From Fontibacter flavus (GTDB lineage: Bacteria; Bacteroidota; Bacteroidia; Cytophagales; Cyclobacteriaceae), in contig NZ_JBHLWI010000007.1 of the NCBI RefSeq assembly GCF_042432905.1, positions 1 to 64,000 on the forward strand: DNA of 64,000 nt, in the 5' to 3' direction. Positions 1-9,135 of this stretch are shown in pieces. Numbering within the stretch: position 1 is the first letter of the stretch; every line of letters starts with the position of its first letter. The position numbers and the translations under genes are program-made. The notes beneath the pieces are model-generated. The model searched no databases, had not been told where the DNA came from, and saw nothing but the letters and a program-made list of their open reading frames with translations.

Positions 1-93
1 TTAGTCGACCAGTATTATACGTGTCAAGGAAAAAATCTAATCAAAAATCCCCAATCATGACTTTAGATTTTCAAAATCAAAAAATTGCAGCAT

Positions 94-120
94 AAAAAAG
101 GCTGCCCTTTTCGGACAGCC
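94..120 (-). terminator. Probable intrinsic terminator, minus strand
   Basis: Stem GGCTG/CAGCC extended by CC/GG across one mismatch, with an A6 run at 94-99 that becomes a U-tract on the minus strand. It could end transcripts from the AlkB-like gene, but it lies about 255 bases beyond that gene's stop. Confidence 0.55.
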
Positions 121-201
121 CCCTTCAAATTCCTGATTTCAAGTCTGATTTTATCACCTCTCGAAACATTAAACCTCAAGATACCAGACCTTTATCTTTA
201 A

Positions 202-295
202 ACCACATAGAAACAGAGTACACATAGGGTAGTAAGATTCGTTTAAATCAAAATACCAAGCTTCTAAAACTATGTGCTCTCTGTAGCTATGTGGT
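202..295. repeat. Long imperfect inverted repeat (hairpin, MITE/REP-like)
   Basis: Arms at 202-227 and 270-295, 26 nt each with about four mismatches, beginning ACCACATAG and ending CTATGTGGT, around a 42-nt AT-rich centre. It lies in the gene-free stretch 1-375. Short dispersed palindromes starting with similar ACCACATAG words are, from memory, common in Bacteroidota genomes; whether this one is dispersed cannot be tested in one window because I see no second copy. I recognise no gene elsewhere in 121-375. Confidence 0.6.
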
Positions 296-375
296 ATTAT
301 TCAAACCCAAATTCTAATATTGCCAGTTTGGACTTCCAAACCTAAACTTTTAATCCCAGCAACTGAATTCTGCTT

Positions 376-981
376 TTATCTGGATATTTTTCTAAAAGTC
401 AAGTTGATTCTTGCACCATGAACCCTTGTACTTTTGGGAAGTTGATGTTCCCATTGGATCTGGGTCTCGCCTGTCATAAGCAGGAAAGAACCATGTTCCA
501 AAATCAATTCTTTTTTGACCGCTTTATTCTGATAAAGTCGAAACTGAAACTTTCTCGGAACTCCAAAACTTAAGGAAGCAATGACAGGGTTGTGTCCCAA
601 AACTTGCTCATTATCCCTATGCCAACCCATACTGTCCTGTCCATCACGGTAATGGTTCAACAAAACATGGGTGAATTCGGTCTGTGATTTTTCTTCAATT
701 CTTTCTTTGATTTCCCTCAAAAAGTCGAGCCATTCAAATGATTGCATTTCAATTCCTGAATAACCATAAGGAATGCTGGGGTCTCCATACAAGGCTGTCA
801 ATCTGGGTTGCAACACTTTTTTTCCAAATAACCAGATAGGTTCCTGTTTCCATTGGATTTCTTCCTGAAGTAATTTGAAATACCGATCACTTTCTTTTCT
901 GTCAAAAAAGGCGGGATAATAATAAGCCTCCCCTTTGAAGGGCAGTAAATTTTCATGATGATTATTTCCAAACAAATCCAT
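376..981 (-). CDS. AlkB-like 2OG-Fe(II) oxygenase
   Basis: A 201-residue protein of the AlkB family, which removes alkyl groups from damaged DNA or RNA bases by oxidation using Fe(II) and 2-oxoglutarate. The iron-binding HxD is in GWHRDNE (about residues 120-124). The C-terminal segment contains HGARINLTFR, giving the distal His and the 2-oxoglutarate-binding Arg residues. The length fits stand-alone bacterial AlkB proteins of the ALKBH2/3-like type. It has no signal peptide and is expected in the cytoplasm. It is not in an operon; the neighbour on the other side is divergent. The substrate cannot be read from sequence. Confidence 0.88.
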   Translation of the reverse strand: MDLFGNNHHENLLPFKGEAYYYPAFFDRKESDRYFKLLQEEIQWKQEPIWLFGKKVLQPRLTALYGDPSIPYGYSGIEMQSFEWLDFLREIKERIEEKSQTEFTHVLLNHYRDGQDSMGWHRDNEQVLGHNPVIASLSFGVPRKFQFRLYQNKAVKKELILEHGSFLLMTGETQIQWEHQLPKSTRVHGARINLTFRKISR

Positions 982-1064
982 ATATGAATAACAACCGAAA
1001 TTAGATGAAGTTTCTAAAACTTTAATGGCTTTTCATTGCCTGTGTTGTTTTATTAAATCATTTA

Positions 1065-1529
1065 TTGGAAATTATGTCCATAAATATTAGTAGCAAAGGC
1101 AACAACCATCAATTTTATATGCACAAATACGTCAAAATCAGCATTTTCGTCCTTATCCTTATCCTGGCCGGATTCACCTATTGGAGGTATTTCTTTGTAT
1201 TCAGTGAAGGCGTAAAGGGCGGTACTCTAAATTATTTTGAGAAAAAGGGCTATGTATTCAAGACCTGGGAAGGACGCGTAGTACAGGAAGGTTTTCAAAG
1301 TCCCACTGCCGGTGCTCTTCAGAGCAATGAATTCCGCTTTTCTGTTAAGGGTGATGATGTCGCCCAACAATTGGAAAGAGCAGGGGGTAAATTTGTAGAG
1401 TTGAGGTACAAAGAATACCTACACACACTCCCCTGGAGAGGTGCCTCCACTTACGTGGTATATGAAATCCTAGAAATAGGAGATCGTGAAGATGACAATA
1501 AACGGGAATTACCTGTCAACACAAACTAA
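1065..1529 (+). CDS. Conserved hypothetical protein with N-terminal membrane anchor
   Basis: The 154-residue reading has one strongly hydrophobic segment (about residues 25-43, IFVLILILAGFTYW), then an ordered domain with the segments GVKGGTLNYF and KTWEGRVVQEGF. I recognise this as a small family often seen in Bacteroidota and sometimes labelled 6-phosphogluconate dehydrogenase in databases; nothing here supports an enzyme of that kind. Likely starts are ATG 1074 or the ATG at about 1119, directly before the hydrophobic segment. The protein is probably anchored in the inner membrane with the domain outside. It is followed by a strong terminator shared with the converging gene. Function unknown. 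Confidence 0.7.
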   Translation: MEIMSINISSKGNNHQFYMHKYVKISIFVLILILAGFTYWRYFFVFSEGVKGGTLNYFEKKGYVFKTWEGRVVQEGFQSPTAGALQSNEFRFSVKGDDVAQQLERAGGKFVELRYKEYLHTLPWRGASTYVVYEILEIGDREDDNKRELPVNTN

Positions 1530-1543
1530 GTAGAATTATAGTC

Positions 1544-1589
1544 AAAAAAGCCTGAAAACTGATCAAAAGATCAGTTTTCAGGCTTTTTT
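1544..1589. terminator. Bidirectional intrinsic terminator
   Basis: Perfect 21-nt inverted repeat (1544-1564 and 1569-1589) with a four-A loop. It is flanked by A6 on the left and T6 on the right, so it serves both the plus-strand gene ending at 1529 and the minus-strand gene ending at 1588. Confidence 0.9.
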
Positions 1590-2013
1590 ATCTTATAGCC
1601 CAATAATCAACCACCAAAACCTTGTCTAAATGTGGACCAAGTATGTCCACAAAGGCTTTATGGTCCGGATGAGGCAAATAAGTATCACGATCTTCTTCGG
1701 AAGCAAATGTCACGAAAAAGCAATGGGTAAAACCCTGAGCCAATCCTTCAGGACTGTTGTTGGTCCCCCACTCAATGTCCTGAATAACATCGATTTTGTC
1801 AGGTAATTCCATGAAGGCATCCACTACCTTTTGGACATCTTCCGGTGAGGATTCATCTTTAAACTTAAAAAGCACAACATGTCTTAGGGCTTTGTCCATT
1901 TGAATGATTTTTTTCTCAATTACTTTTTCCACAATTTTCTCTTCCTTTTGAGGTGATTGGCAGGCCATTCCTAAGCCTACAATCAAAAGCATAGTACCGA
2001 TTAACTGTTTCAT
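1588..2013 (-). CDS. Dabb-domain lipoprotein
   Basis: A 141-residue protein with a lipoprotein signal: MKQLIGTMLLIVG then lipobox GMAC (Cys18). A short charged coiled stretch (about 22-40, rich in Glu and Lys) leads to a Dabb (stress-responsive alpha/beta-barrel) domain. The hallmarks are HVVLFKFKDES at its start, the central FTHCFFVTFASEEDRDTYLPHPDHKAF region (quoted here only by its ends FTHC and HKAF) and the C-terminal VVDYW. The family forms dimeric barrels, and most members have no known enzymatic role. Export to the cell envelope is inferred from the lipobox. Confidence 0.85.
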   Translation of the reverse strand: MKQLIGTMLLIVGLGMACQSPQKEEKIVEKVIEKKIIQMDKALRHVVLFKFKDESSPEDVQKVVDAFMELPDKIDVIQDIEWGTNNSPEGLAQGFTHCFFVTFASEEDRDTYLPHPDHKAFVDILGPHLDKVLVVDYWAIR

Positions 2014-2147
2014 AGGTTTTTAGATTTTAAGAAACGAAATTGCAAAATTAACCGCATTGAAATTTACCGTCTGTACAATTTTTGATGTGTTTTTGATAAT
2101 TTTTGCAAAATTTAATCATTCAGAAATTTGTCCATTCCTACCCACTT

Positions 2148-4571
2148 ATGAAACAGGCCCGCTTAAACATTCTCATGACCCTATGTTTTATTTCTCTTTC
2201 ATTTATCGGTGAGGCATTTGCCCAAACACTGACTATCAAGGGATTAAAAGACCAAGTCGAGGTGATGCGAGATGAGAATGGCATTAACCATATCTTCGCA
2301 CAAAACGAACATGACTTATTTTTCAGTCAGGGGTATTTGGCTGCCAAAGACCGCTTATTCCAGTTTGAAATCTGGAGAAGAAGAGCAACAGGAACTTTGG
2401 CGGAAATCATGGGATCAAAGGAACTGGAAAGAGACAAAGGGGTGCGCCTGTTTAAGTTCAGGGGAGATAAATCCACTGAACTCAATCATTATCATCCCCG
2501 TGGAGAGACGATTGTAGATGCCTTTGTAGCTGGGGTCAATACCTACATTCAGGAAGCCCTGGAAAATCCTGAAGCCTTGCCCATAGAATTTAAACTTCTG
2601 GATATTTTACCTGGATTTTGGACCTGGGAAGTGGTCATATCTCGACATCAGGGTTTATTGCAAAATGTTCAGGACGAACTGAAATTCAGCAGAATGGTAA
2701 GTCTGGTAGGTCCTGAGAAAACCAAAGAACTCCATTATTTTCATCCTGGGGATCCGAATATGCACCTCCACCCTTCCATTCCTGAGGATTTGCTTTTCAA
2801 AGACATTTTAGCGCCTTATGATGCCTTCAGGGCAGGACTGAATTTCAGTCCTGAAGATATCCGTTTCGGTACAAAAAATTCCATGATGGCTTTCAGTGCT
2901 GAAATTGAAAAATCGGAAAGGGAACTTCAAGAAACCCTGGAATTTGAAAAATTCTCCATTGGCAGCAACAACTGGATCATTTCCGGTAAATATACCGAAA
3001 GTGGTTTTCCCCTTATGGCCAATGACCCGCACCGTCTTCATGCCATCCCTTCTTTGAGATATTGGGTTCATTTACATGCCCCAGGATGGAATGTGGTCGG
3101 TGGTGGCGAACCGGTTATTCCGGGTGTTTCGATCGGCCATAATGAACATGGCGCTTGGGGTTTGACGATTTTTGAAACTGACAACGAGGATTTGAGAATA
3201 TATGACATCAACCCAAAGAATCCTTACCAATACCGGTACCAAAAGAAGTGGGTAAACATGACCGCTATTCAGGATACAATCAAAGTCAAAGGACAAGCGG
3301 ATGAGATCGTCACCCACTACTATACGGTACATGGACCTGTTACCTTCATTGACAGGGAATTGAACAAGGCTGTGGCTGTGGAATGTGCCTGGTTGGAACC
3401 GGGTGGCGCTCCTTATTTGGCAAGTTTGAGGATGGACCAATCTACCACATGGGAAGAGTTTAGGGATGCCTGCACCTATAACCATATTCCGGCTGAAAAT
3501 ATGATCTGGGCGGACAAAAAAGGAAATATAGGCTGGCAGGCCACAGGGATCAATCCGATCAGAAACGGTTTTTCAGGTATGGTTGCATCTTTGGGGGATG
3601 GCAGTATGGACTGGAAGGGGTACCAACCCATCGCTGAAAGACCTCATGTCTTCAACCCTGAAATTGGATATCTGGCAACTGCCAATGAAAATGTCACACC
3701 TGAAGATTACCCTTACCCAAATACCATTGGTTTTGAATGGGCGGATTCATTTAGGGGAGACAGGGTACGTGAAGTCCTTGCGGAAAAAAGGAAATTCACA
3801 CTTGAAGAAATGGGAGACCTACAAAATGACTATTTGGCAATTCCGGCCAGAAAACTCGTTCCTTACCTGACCAATCTTTAATTTGACAATCAATCACTCG
3901 AACAAGCTAAAAACCTGCTCAAAGGATGGGATTTCAAGCTGGATAAAAACTCCATACCTGCAGGAATCTATGTGATGTGGGAAAGAAAAATGAGGCAAAA
4001 CATCTCCAGAGAAGTCACGCCAGAGGAGATCAAAAGTCTTGTAGGAAGCATTCAGTTGAGCAGGATCATAGAGTGGGTAGAAAACCCATCCAAAATATTC
4101 GGACAAAATGGAAAAGAGAAGCTGGATGACATCCTGAAAACTTCCTTTGTAGAAACGATCGCTGAACTGGAATCAAAGTTAGGGTCAGACCGAAGCCGCT
4201 GGCAATATGGACAAACAGCCTACAAACATTCCCTGATCAGGCACCCTCTAAGTCTGGCATTGGCCGAAGAATGGAGACCCATGTTAGATGCGGGGCCATT
4301 ACCAAGAGGTGGATATAGCTATACGCCTGCCGCAAATGCTTATGGGGACAACAATACTTCCGGTGCCTCCTTCAGGATTATAGTGGACACTGGAGATTGG
4401 GAAAAAACAATAGGAATCAATACCCCTGGGCAGTCTGGAGATCCGGCCAGTCCTTTTTATAAAAATCTCTTCCCCATTTGGGCTAATGACAAGTATTTCA
4501 CTGTTCCTTTCTCCTATGAAAATATCCGCAAAACTGCTGTAGAAAATACCAAACTTCTGCCTCAGAAGTGA
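2148..4571 (+). pseudogene. Penicillin acylase family (S45) gene interrupted by an in-frame stop
   Basis: ATG 2148 opens a signal peptide (MKQARLNILM through GEAFAQ) and a penicillin-acylase-type precursor. The Ntn-hydrolase nucleophile is the Ser in GSNNW (about residue 273), preceded by the spacer peptide. The reading frame meets TAA at 3879-3881. After that single codon the same frame continues without another stop from 3882 to 4571 and reads as the family's C-terminal part (FDNQSLEQAKNLL, then the RWQYGQ and HPLSL segments). The two parts together would be about 807 residues, a normal family length. Thus one base change separates this from an intact gene; no frameshift is involved. As written, a truncated product lacking the C-terminal 230 residues would be made. 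A sequencing error or very recent loss are the likely explanations. Confidence 0.85.
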
Positions 4572-4682
4572 AAAGTCAATCCCTATGCAACTTCAAAATT
4601 ACCTAATGCGTGCCTGAGATTTACTGATGAGTTAAATGGCGAAAATTGATTTCTTTGCCAATCAGTTTACGGAATAAAAAAA

Positions 4683-4720
4683 GTCCATCCGTCGGTCTTA
4701 CCCGCAGATGGACATTTTAA
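4683..4720. terminator. Possible terminator hairpin
   Basis: GTCCATC at 4683-4689 pairs with GATGGAC at 4707-4713, with a small inner GGT/ACC hairpin. Flanking A and T tracts are modest. It lies between the convergent acylase pseudogene and the rhodanese gene. Confidence 0.4.
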
Positions 4721-4741
4721 CCATTCAACCCAATCACTATT

Positions 4742-5077
4742 TTAAACTACTTCATATGGCCAGTTCATGATGCCACTTGCCAAGTTGTATGTATTTTCGA
4801 ATCCTATTTCTGACATGATATCACAAGCTTGTCCGCTTCTGTTACCACTTCGGCAATAGATATAATATTTTTTGTCTTTTGGGAGATTTTGAATTTGAGC
4901 CATAAAGCTTGGACTCATGATGTCAATATTCCTAGCTCCTTTTATTTTCCCGGAATTGAATTCACCGGCTGTTCTCACGTCAATGATAACTGCATCACCG
5001 GCAGTCATTCCTTTTTGAAAATCTTCACAAGAAAGATCTATATAGTTTTTTGGTTTTGTTTTAAAGAAGTTAAACAT
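4742..5077 (-). CDS. Single-domain rhodanese-like protein
   Basis: A 111-residue protein with one rhodanese domain, a sulfurtransferase that carries a persulfide on its active-site Cys. Visible marks are VIIDVRTAGEF near residues 30-40, the KIKGARNIDI segment, and the six-residue active loop CRSGNRS after YIYC. Its length is that of GlpE/PspE-type single-domain enzymes. No signal peptide is evident, so it is probably cytoplasmic. It is on the same strand as, and about 1.4 kb downstream of, an exported metallo-beta-lactamase/rhodanese protein, suggesting related sulfur chemistry, though the genes between are not sulfur genes. Confidence 0.9.
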   Translation of the reverse strand: MFNFFKTKPKNYIDLSCEDFQKGMTAGDAVIIDVRTAGEFNSGKIKGARNIDIMSPSFMAQIQNLPKDKKYYIYCRSGNRSGQACDIMSEIGFENTYNLASGIMNWPYEVV

Positions 5078-5166
5078 GGTCTTTTATTGGTTTACATTAC
5101 AAAGTTACCATAGCATTGCATGTCAAACAGTAACCAAAATCACATTGGCGAAGATTAGGTTTTTAC

Positions 5167-5406
5167 CTACTCTTTCACTTCTTTAGGAAGCTTGCCAGTA
5201 AACTGTAAATAGGAAAGTCTGATCAACAGTACCCAAGGTATCCCATGGTACACAAAATCAAACCAATCCAAAGCACCCATGCCTTTAGCTCCCCCGGCAA
5301 TCCATTTGATTTTACCCCAGATATGGGGTTCGGGAACAAAGGGCGCCAAACCCAAGGTAAGACTCAGTAATATGACAAATCTCCAATTATTGATCGTTGC
5401 TTTCAT
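5167..5406 (-). CDS. Small membrane protein, conserved in Cytophagales
   Basis: A 79-residue protein with two likely membrane segments: residues 8-24 (FVILLSLTLGLAPFVP) and about 52-66. They are separated by a loop with PEPHIWGKIKW and an Ala/Gly-rich stretch. I recognise the pattern from proteins automatically labelled RND transporter in related genomes, but it is far too small to be an RND pump and the label should not be trusted. Function unknown. It sits 88 bases downstream of the sterol-desaturase-like gene on the same strand and may be cotranscribed with it. Confidence 0.7.
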   Translation of the reverse strand: MKATINNWRFVILLSLTLGLAPFVPEPHIWGKIKWIAGGAKGMGALDWFDFVYHGIPWVLLIRLSYLQFTGKLPKEVKE

Positions 5407-5494
5407 GTGTTAATAATTTGTTTTCAAACGTTCACATGGAATCTCGCAAGCAGGATAATCCTCCCTCTAGGTGTCGATTTCGACATGCTTGATT

Positions 5495-6433
5495 TCATGA
5501 TTTCGTTTTCATTTCAGGTTTTGTAAAGGGCACTCGATCAGCAGAAATACTTGCATCCTCTCCTCTTTTCACAAAAGGATAGGTAACCTGCTGCCAGAAT
5601 GTTTTGGGGAATTTTTCCATGCCATCAAAACCCAAAGGCTCATCTCTTCCCTCATGGGGAATATAATCCGTACCAAAAAGATAGTCCCACAGACTTAAGG
5701 TAATTCCATAATTCACACCGTATTGCCTGTCTTTAGGCAATACCTTGACATGGTGCCAAAGGTGCATGATGGGATTATTGAGAATATACTTCAAAGGTCC
5801 ATAGGTAATTCTCAGATTCGCATGGTTCAAGTGACCAATGGCAGTGGTGAAGATGTGCACAATAAAGAAATCTTCAAGCCCAAAACCGATCATCGCCAAA
5901 GGAATATACTGCGCTGATTTATACAATATCGTCTCCATCCAGTGAAACCTCAAATGGGCGGCAAAACCCATTTCTTCCACGGAGTGGTGAACCTTATGGA
6001 ATTCCCATAAAATCGGCACCCTGTGCAGCAATCTATGAACATTCCATTGAATAAAGTCAGCCAAGAGGAAAAGTAACAGGAACTGCCCCCATCTCGGCCA
6101 TGTTTCGATGTGCAGGGCTACCATATTTTCTATGCCAAAAAGGCCTAGAAAATCATTAAAGGCTTCCACTGCCACATTGGAGATGGCATTATACGCTATA
6201 AGGGAAAACAGGAAATAATTGAAAAACATATAAAAACCATCCAGCCAGAAGTCTTTTCTGAAGATGGCCTGTTTCTTTCTCCAGGGAAAGAAAATTTCCA
6301 ATAACCATACCCCTACTGATAAGCCAAGGAGCCACCAGAAGTAGTTTTTCCAGGAAGGATAGAACATCTCATTTACCAGATAATTGAAGTATCCGTAATA
6401 AGAGTCCAATATGATTTTAAGATATTTTTCCAT
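5495..6433 (-). CDS. Sterol desaturase / fatty acid hydroxylase family protein
   Basis: A 312-residue integral membrane protein with the di-iron histidine boxes of the family: HRLLH (about residues 133-137), HKVHH (about 145-149) and HLWHH (about 223-227). Several hydrophobic segments lie in the first 120 residues and around 160-200. Family members hydroxylate or desaturate sterols, fatty acids or carotenoids at the membrane using O2. The substrate cannot be read here; a lipid or carotenoid is likely in this phylum. The start ATG at 6431-6433 precedes the first amphipathic stretch MEKYLKIIL. Confidence 0.88.
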   Translation of the reverse strand: MEKYLKIILDSYYGYFNYLVNEMFYPSWKNYFWWLLGLSVGVWLLEIFFPWRKKQAIFRKDFWLDGFYMFFNYFLFSLIAYNAISNVAVEAFNDFLGLFGIENMVALHIETWPRWGQFLLLFLLADFIQWNVHRLLHRVPILWEFHKVHHSVEEMGFAAHLRFHWMETILYKSAQYIPLAMIGFGLEDFFIVHIFTTAIGHLNHANLRITYGPLKYILNNPIMHLWHHVKVLPKDRQYGVNYGITLSLWDYLFGTDYIPHEGRDEPLGFDGMEKFPKTFWQQVTYPFVKRGEDASISADRVPFTKPEMKTKS

Positions 6434-6512
6434 AGTTCAATTTGTCAAAGTTAAAGAAAAAGGACAATCCACGCGATTGCCCTCTTTCGGTACTCCCATA
6501 AACCACAACTAA

Positions 6513-7952
6513 TTATCTTTTTGGATAGTCCTTGATAGCGCCGCTCATATCAAGCACCTTAGCATCCTTGATCGCATTATAAATGATACTGCTACCGGCT
6601 GCAGATCTATATCCAGTGCCACAATGCACCACTATTGGCTTATCGGTAGGGATTTCCCCTACCCTTTCCATCAATTCCGGCAAAGGAATATTGATGGCAT
6701 TTTCAAATATTTTCCCATCTGCATATTCACCAGCATTTCTGATGTCCACAATGGTAAAGGCGTCACGGTTTTGATCAAATTCTTTTTGATCAAAGAAACT
6801 CATTCTATCCCCATTCGTTTCGTTATACACAAATGCGCCTTTGATAAATGGTTCATAACCGATTTTGGTGATTTTGGAAATGAGTTCATCAAGAGATTCT
6901 TCACTTTCAGCTACAAGATAATATGCAGTATTCGGGGCAATTATACTTCCCAACCAAGTTTCAAACTTGGCTCCTTTCATGATATTAATAGCACCAGGGA
7001 TATGTGATTTTTTGAAAAGCTCCTGATTTCTACCATCAATGACAATTGCATCAGAAGCAGTCCTGAAGTTCTCCTGTAATTTTATTACAGAGGATTTGGC
7101 TGCTTGATAGGAAATCGCACCGCCTTTATTCACTCCCACACTGTATGGGAAATATTTGGGAATAAATGGCTGATCCTGGAGTAAGAGGTCAACAAATTCC
7201 TCCTCGGTCATTTCCTGAAGTGCATAATTACTGAGTTTTTCGGTACCGATCGTACTGCTATTGGCATCACTCATCGCTTTGCCACAGAGCGAACCAGCTC
7301 CATGAGCAGGATAGACAGCCACATCCTCATCCAACAGCATAAGCTTTTCACGTGTGGTTCGGTACATCATTTTGGCAAGCTCACGACGCTGCATCATGAT
7401 GCTGCCTGCAGATTCCCTCAGGTCTGGCCTTCCCACATCTCCTATAAACAAGGTATCTCCAGTGAAGACAGCTACATCTTTACCATCTTCTTCTACAATG
7501 ATACTGATCCCATCTGGGGAATGTCCAGGAGTGTGGATTGCTTTCAATTTCACACCTTGACCCAAATCTATCACATCACCCTCATCGAAAGTTTGATGTG
7601 GATAGCCTGCATCTACCAGCTTACTCACATAAATCACCGCTCCTTGGTTCACATGCATCTCCAGGTGTGAACTCACAAAATCTGCATGCGGATGGGTTTC
7701 AATCACGCCAACGATCTTTGCATTTTGAGAAGCCGCATAATCATAGTAAGGCTGCGGATCCCTGGCAGGATCAATCAGGTACAATTTATCTCCAACATGG
7801 ACAGCATAACTGAAATGTGCCAGTCCATTATCTTCGAATTGCTTGATTGTTACTTTTTTGGTTTCCGCTGGTTTGATGATTTGTTCAAATTGCGCTTGGG
7901 CAATTGAGAAGGAAACCATCAATGCAAGAAAACTGAACAGTAATTTTTTCAT
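6513..7952 (-). CDS. Exported metallo-beta-lactamase fold protein with two rhodanese domains
   Basis: The ATG at 7950-7952 directly begins a signal peptide (MKKLLFSFLALMVSFS, cleaved after AQA), so it is preferred over an ATG nine codons upstream. Residues about 30-255 form a persulfide-dioxygenase-like metallo-hydrolase domain: ETHPHADFVSSH carries the metal-binding HxHxD, followed by HTPGHS and FTGDTLFIGDVGRPD. A first rhodanese domain (about 285-385) lacks a Cys loop (YLVAESEES in its place). The second, C-terminal one (about 395-479) has the active loop CGTGYRS. Such proteins oxidise or transfer sulfane sulfur; export to the periplasm is inferred. The domain architecture is known, but secreted versions are less usual. 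Confidence 0.88.
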   Translation of the reverse strand: MKKLLFSFLALMVSFSIAQAQFEQIIKPAETKKVTIKQFEDNGLAHFSYAVHVGDKLYLIDPARDPQPYYDYAASQNAKIVGVIETHPHADFVSSHLEMHVNQGAVIYVSKLVDAGYPHQTFDEGDVIDLGQGVKLKAIHTPGHSPDGISIIVEEDGKDVAVFTGDTLFIGDVGRPDLRESAGSIMMQRRELAKMMYRTTREKLMLLDEDVAVYPAHGAGSLCGKAMSDANSSTIGTEKLSNYALQEMTEEEFVDLLLQDQPFIPKYFPYSVGVNKGGAISYQAAKSSVIKLQENFRTASDAIVIDGRNQELFKKSHIPGAINIMKGAKFETWLGSIIAPNTAYYLVAESEESLDELISKITKIGYEPFIKGAFVYNETNGDRMSFFDQKEFDQNRDAFTIVDIRNAGEYADGKIFENAINIPLPELMERVGEIPTDKPIVVHCGTGYRSAAGSSIIYNAIKDAKVLDMSGAIKDYPKR

Positions 7953-8043
7953 AGTTGGGTTTATTTCTTTTGTCATCATGACATATTCTTAACCAAAATT
8001 AAAAAATAAGACAAAGTAAAAATGTGATGTAAGTTACACTAGA

Positions 8044-9135
8044 CTATGATTCTGCTCCTGTTCCAAAATCTATATGCAATTGCTTGCCAAAATGAAGCCG
8101 CTCTTCTTCTACATTAAGGTTAGAAAGCCCTATACCAAAAAGTCTTACAGGGGCATTCAGGGTATCTTGGTCCAAAAGCTCTATCACAGTTTCCCACATT
8201 TTATCTTGTTCCGGATATTGGTCAAAAGTTTTACTTCGCGTCTGTATGGTAAAATCATGATACTTGATTTTCAGGGTCAGTGTTCTGCCCTTGATCCCGC
8301 TTCTTTTGATCCTTTTTAAAAGTTCATCAAAAACCTGCTCCAATGCCCTTACCCAATCATCATGAGTCGCTAGGTCTTTTTCAAATGTGTTCTCCGCACT
8401 CAGCGACTTCCTGATCCTATTGGGCTGTACTTCTGATAGATGGATCCCTCTGACAATATTGTAAAAATGCAAGCCTGATTTCCCGAATTTCTTGGTCAGG
8501 TATTGAAGTGAAAATTGTTTGAGATCTGAACCATTATGAATTCCTATTTCCTTCATCTTGTCTGCTGTAACTTTCCCAATTCCAAAGAATTTTTCTATTG
8601 GCAATCTTTCCAAAAAAGCCTCAGCATCTTTGGGTAAAATAACCGCTTGCCCATTGGGTTTGTTGATATCTGAGGCAGTCTTGGCCAAAAATTTATTGTA
8701 AGAAATTCCTGCAGAGGCATTCAGCCCAACTTCTTCCTTGATTCTTTTCCTAATAGCCGTAGCGATGAGCGTGGCAGATGGATTATTGACTTTGTTCTCT
8801 GTAACATCCAAAAAGGCTTCATCCAAAGAAAGTGGTTCTACGAGGTCCGTGAAATCATAAAATATTTCGCGGATCTTCATCGAGATCTCCTTGTACCTGT
8901 CAAACCTGGGTTTTACAAAAATCAGCTGCGGACATTTTAAAGCCGCAATTTTACCGGACATAGCAGACCTTACTCCATATTTTCTGGCTTCATAGGAAGC
9001 TGCTGCCACAACTCCCCTTTCTTTATTACCTCCTACTGCCACGGGTTTACCTATCAGTTCAGGATTATCCATCTGCTCCACGGATGCATAAAATGCATCC
9101 ATATCCACATGAATGATTTTCCTGACTTTTTCCAT
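8044..9135 (-). CDS. dinB: DNA polymerase IV (Y-family)
   Basis: A 363-residue error-prone translesion polymerase. Catalytic acidic residues are in HVDMDAFYASVE (about residues 9-20) and SLDEAFLD (about 103-110). The palm, fingers and thumb segments follow in order, with helix-hairpin-helix sequence around FFGIGKVTADKM and the little-finger domain in the last 110 residues (RKSLSAENTF at its start). The length is typical. Its ATG overlaps the stop of pabB by one base (TAATG), so translation is likely coupled. No LexA-type operator was recognised, because the gene has no promoter region of its own. Confidence 0.97.
   Translation of the reverse strand: MEKVRKIIHVDMDAFYASVEQMDNPELIGKPVAVGGNKERGVVAAASYEARKYGVRSAMSGKIAALKCPQLIFVKPRFDRYKEISMKIREIFYDFTDLVEPLSLDEAFLDVTENKVNNPSATLIATAIRKRIKEEVGLNASAGISYNKFLAKTASDINKPNGQAVILPKDAEAFLERLPIEKFFGIGKVTADKMKEIGIHNGSDLKQFSLQYLTKKFGKSGLHFYNIVRGIHLSEVQPNRIRKSLSAENTFEKDLATHDDWVRALEQVFDELLKRIKRSGIKGRTLTLKIKYHDFTIQTRSKTFDQYPEQDKMWETVIELLDQDTLNAPVRLFGIGLSNLNVEEERLHFGKQLHIDFGTGAES

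Noticed and set aside
1..60. Open frame from the left edge ending at TGA 58-60 (19 codons)
   Set aside because: It could be the C-terminal end of a gene starting outside, but a second frame is also open and neither has recognisable sequence.
3072..3485. 137-codon minus-strand frame within the acylase gene
   Set aside because: It is antisense to clear penicillin-acylase sequence and has no recognisable features.
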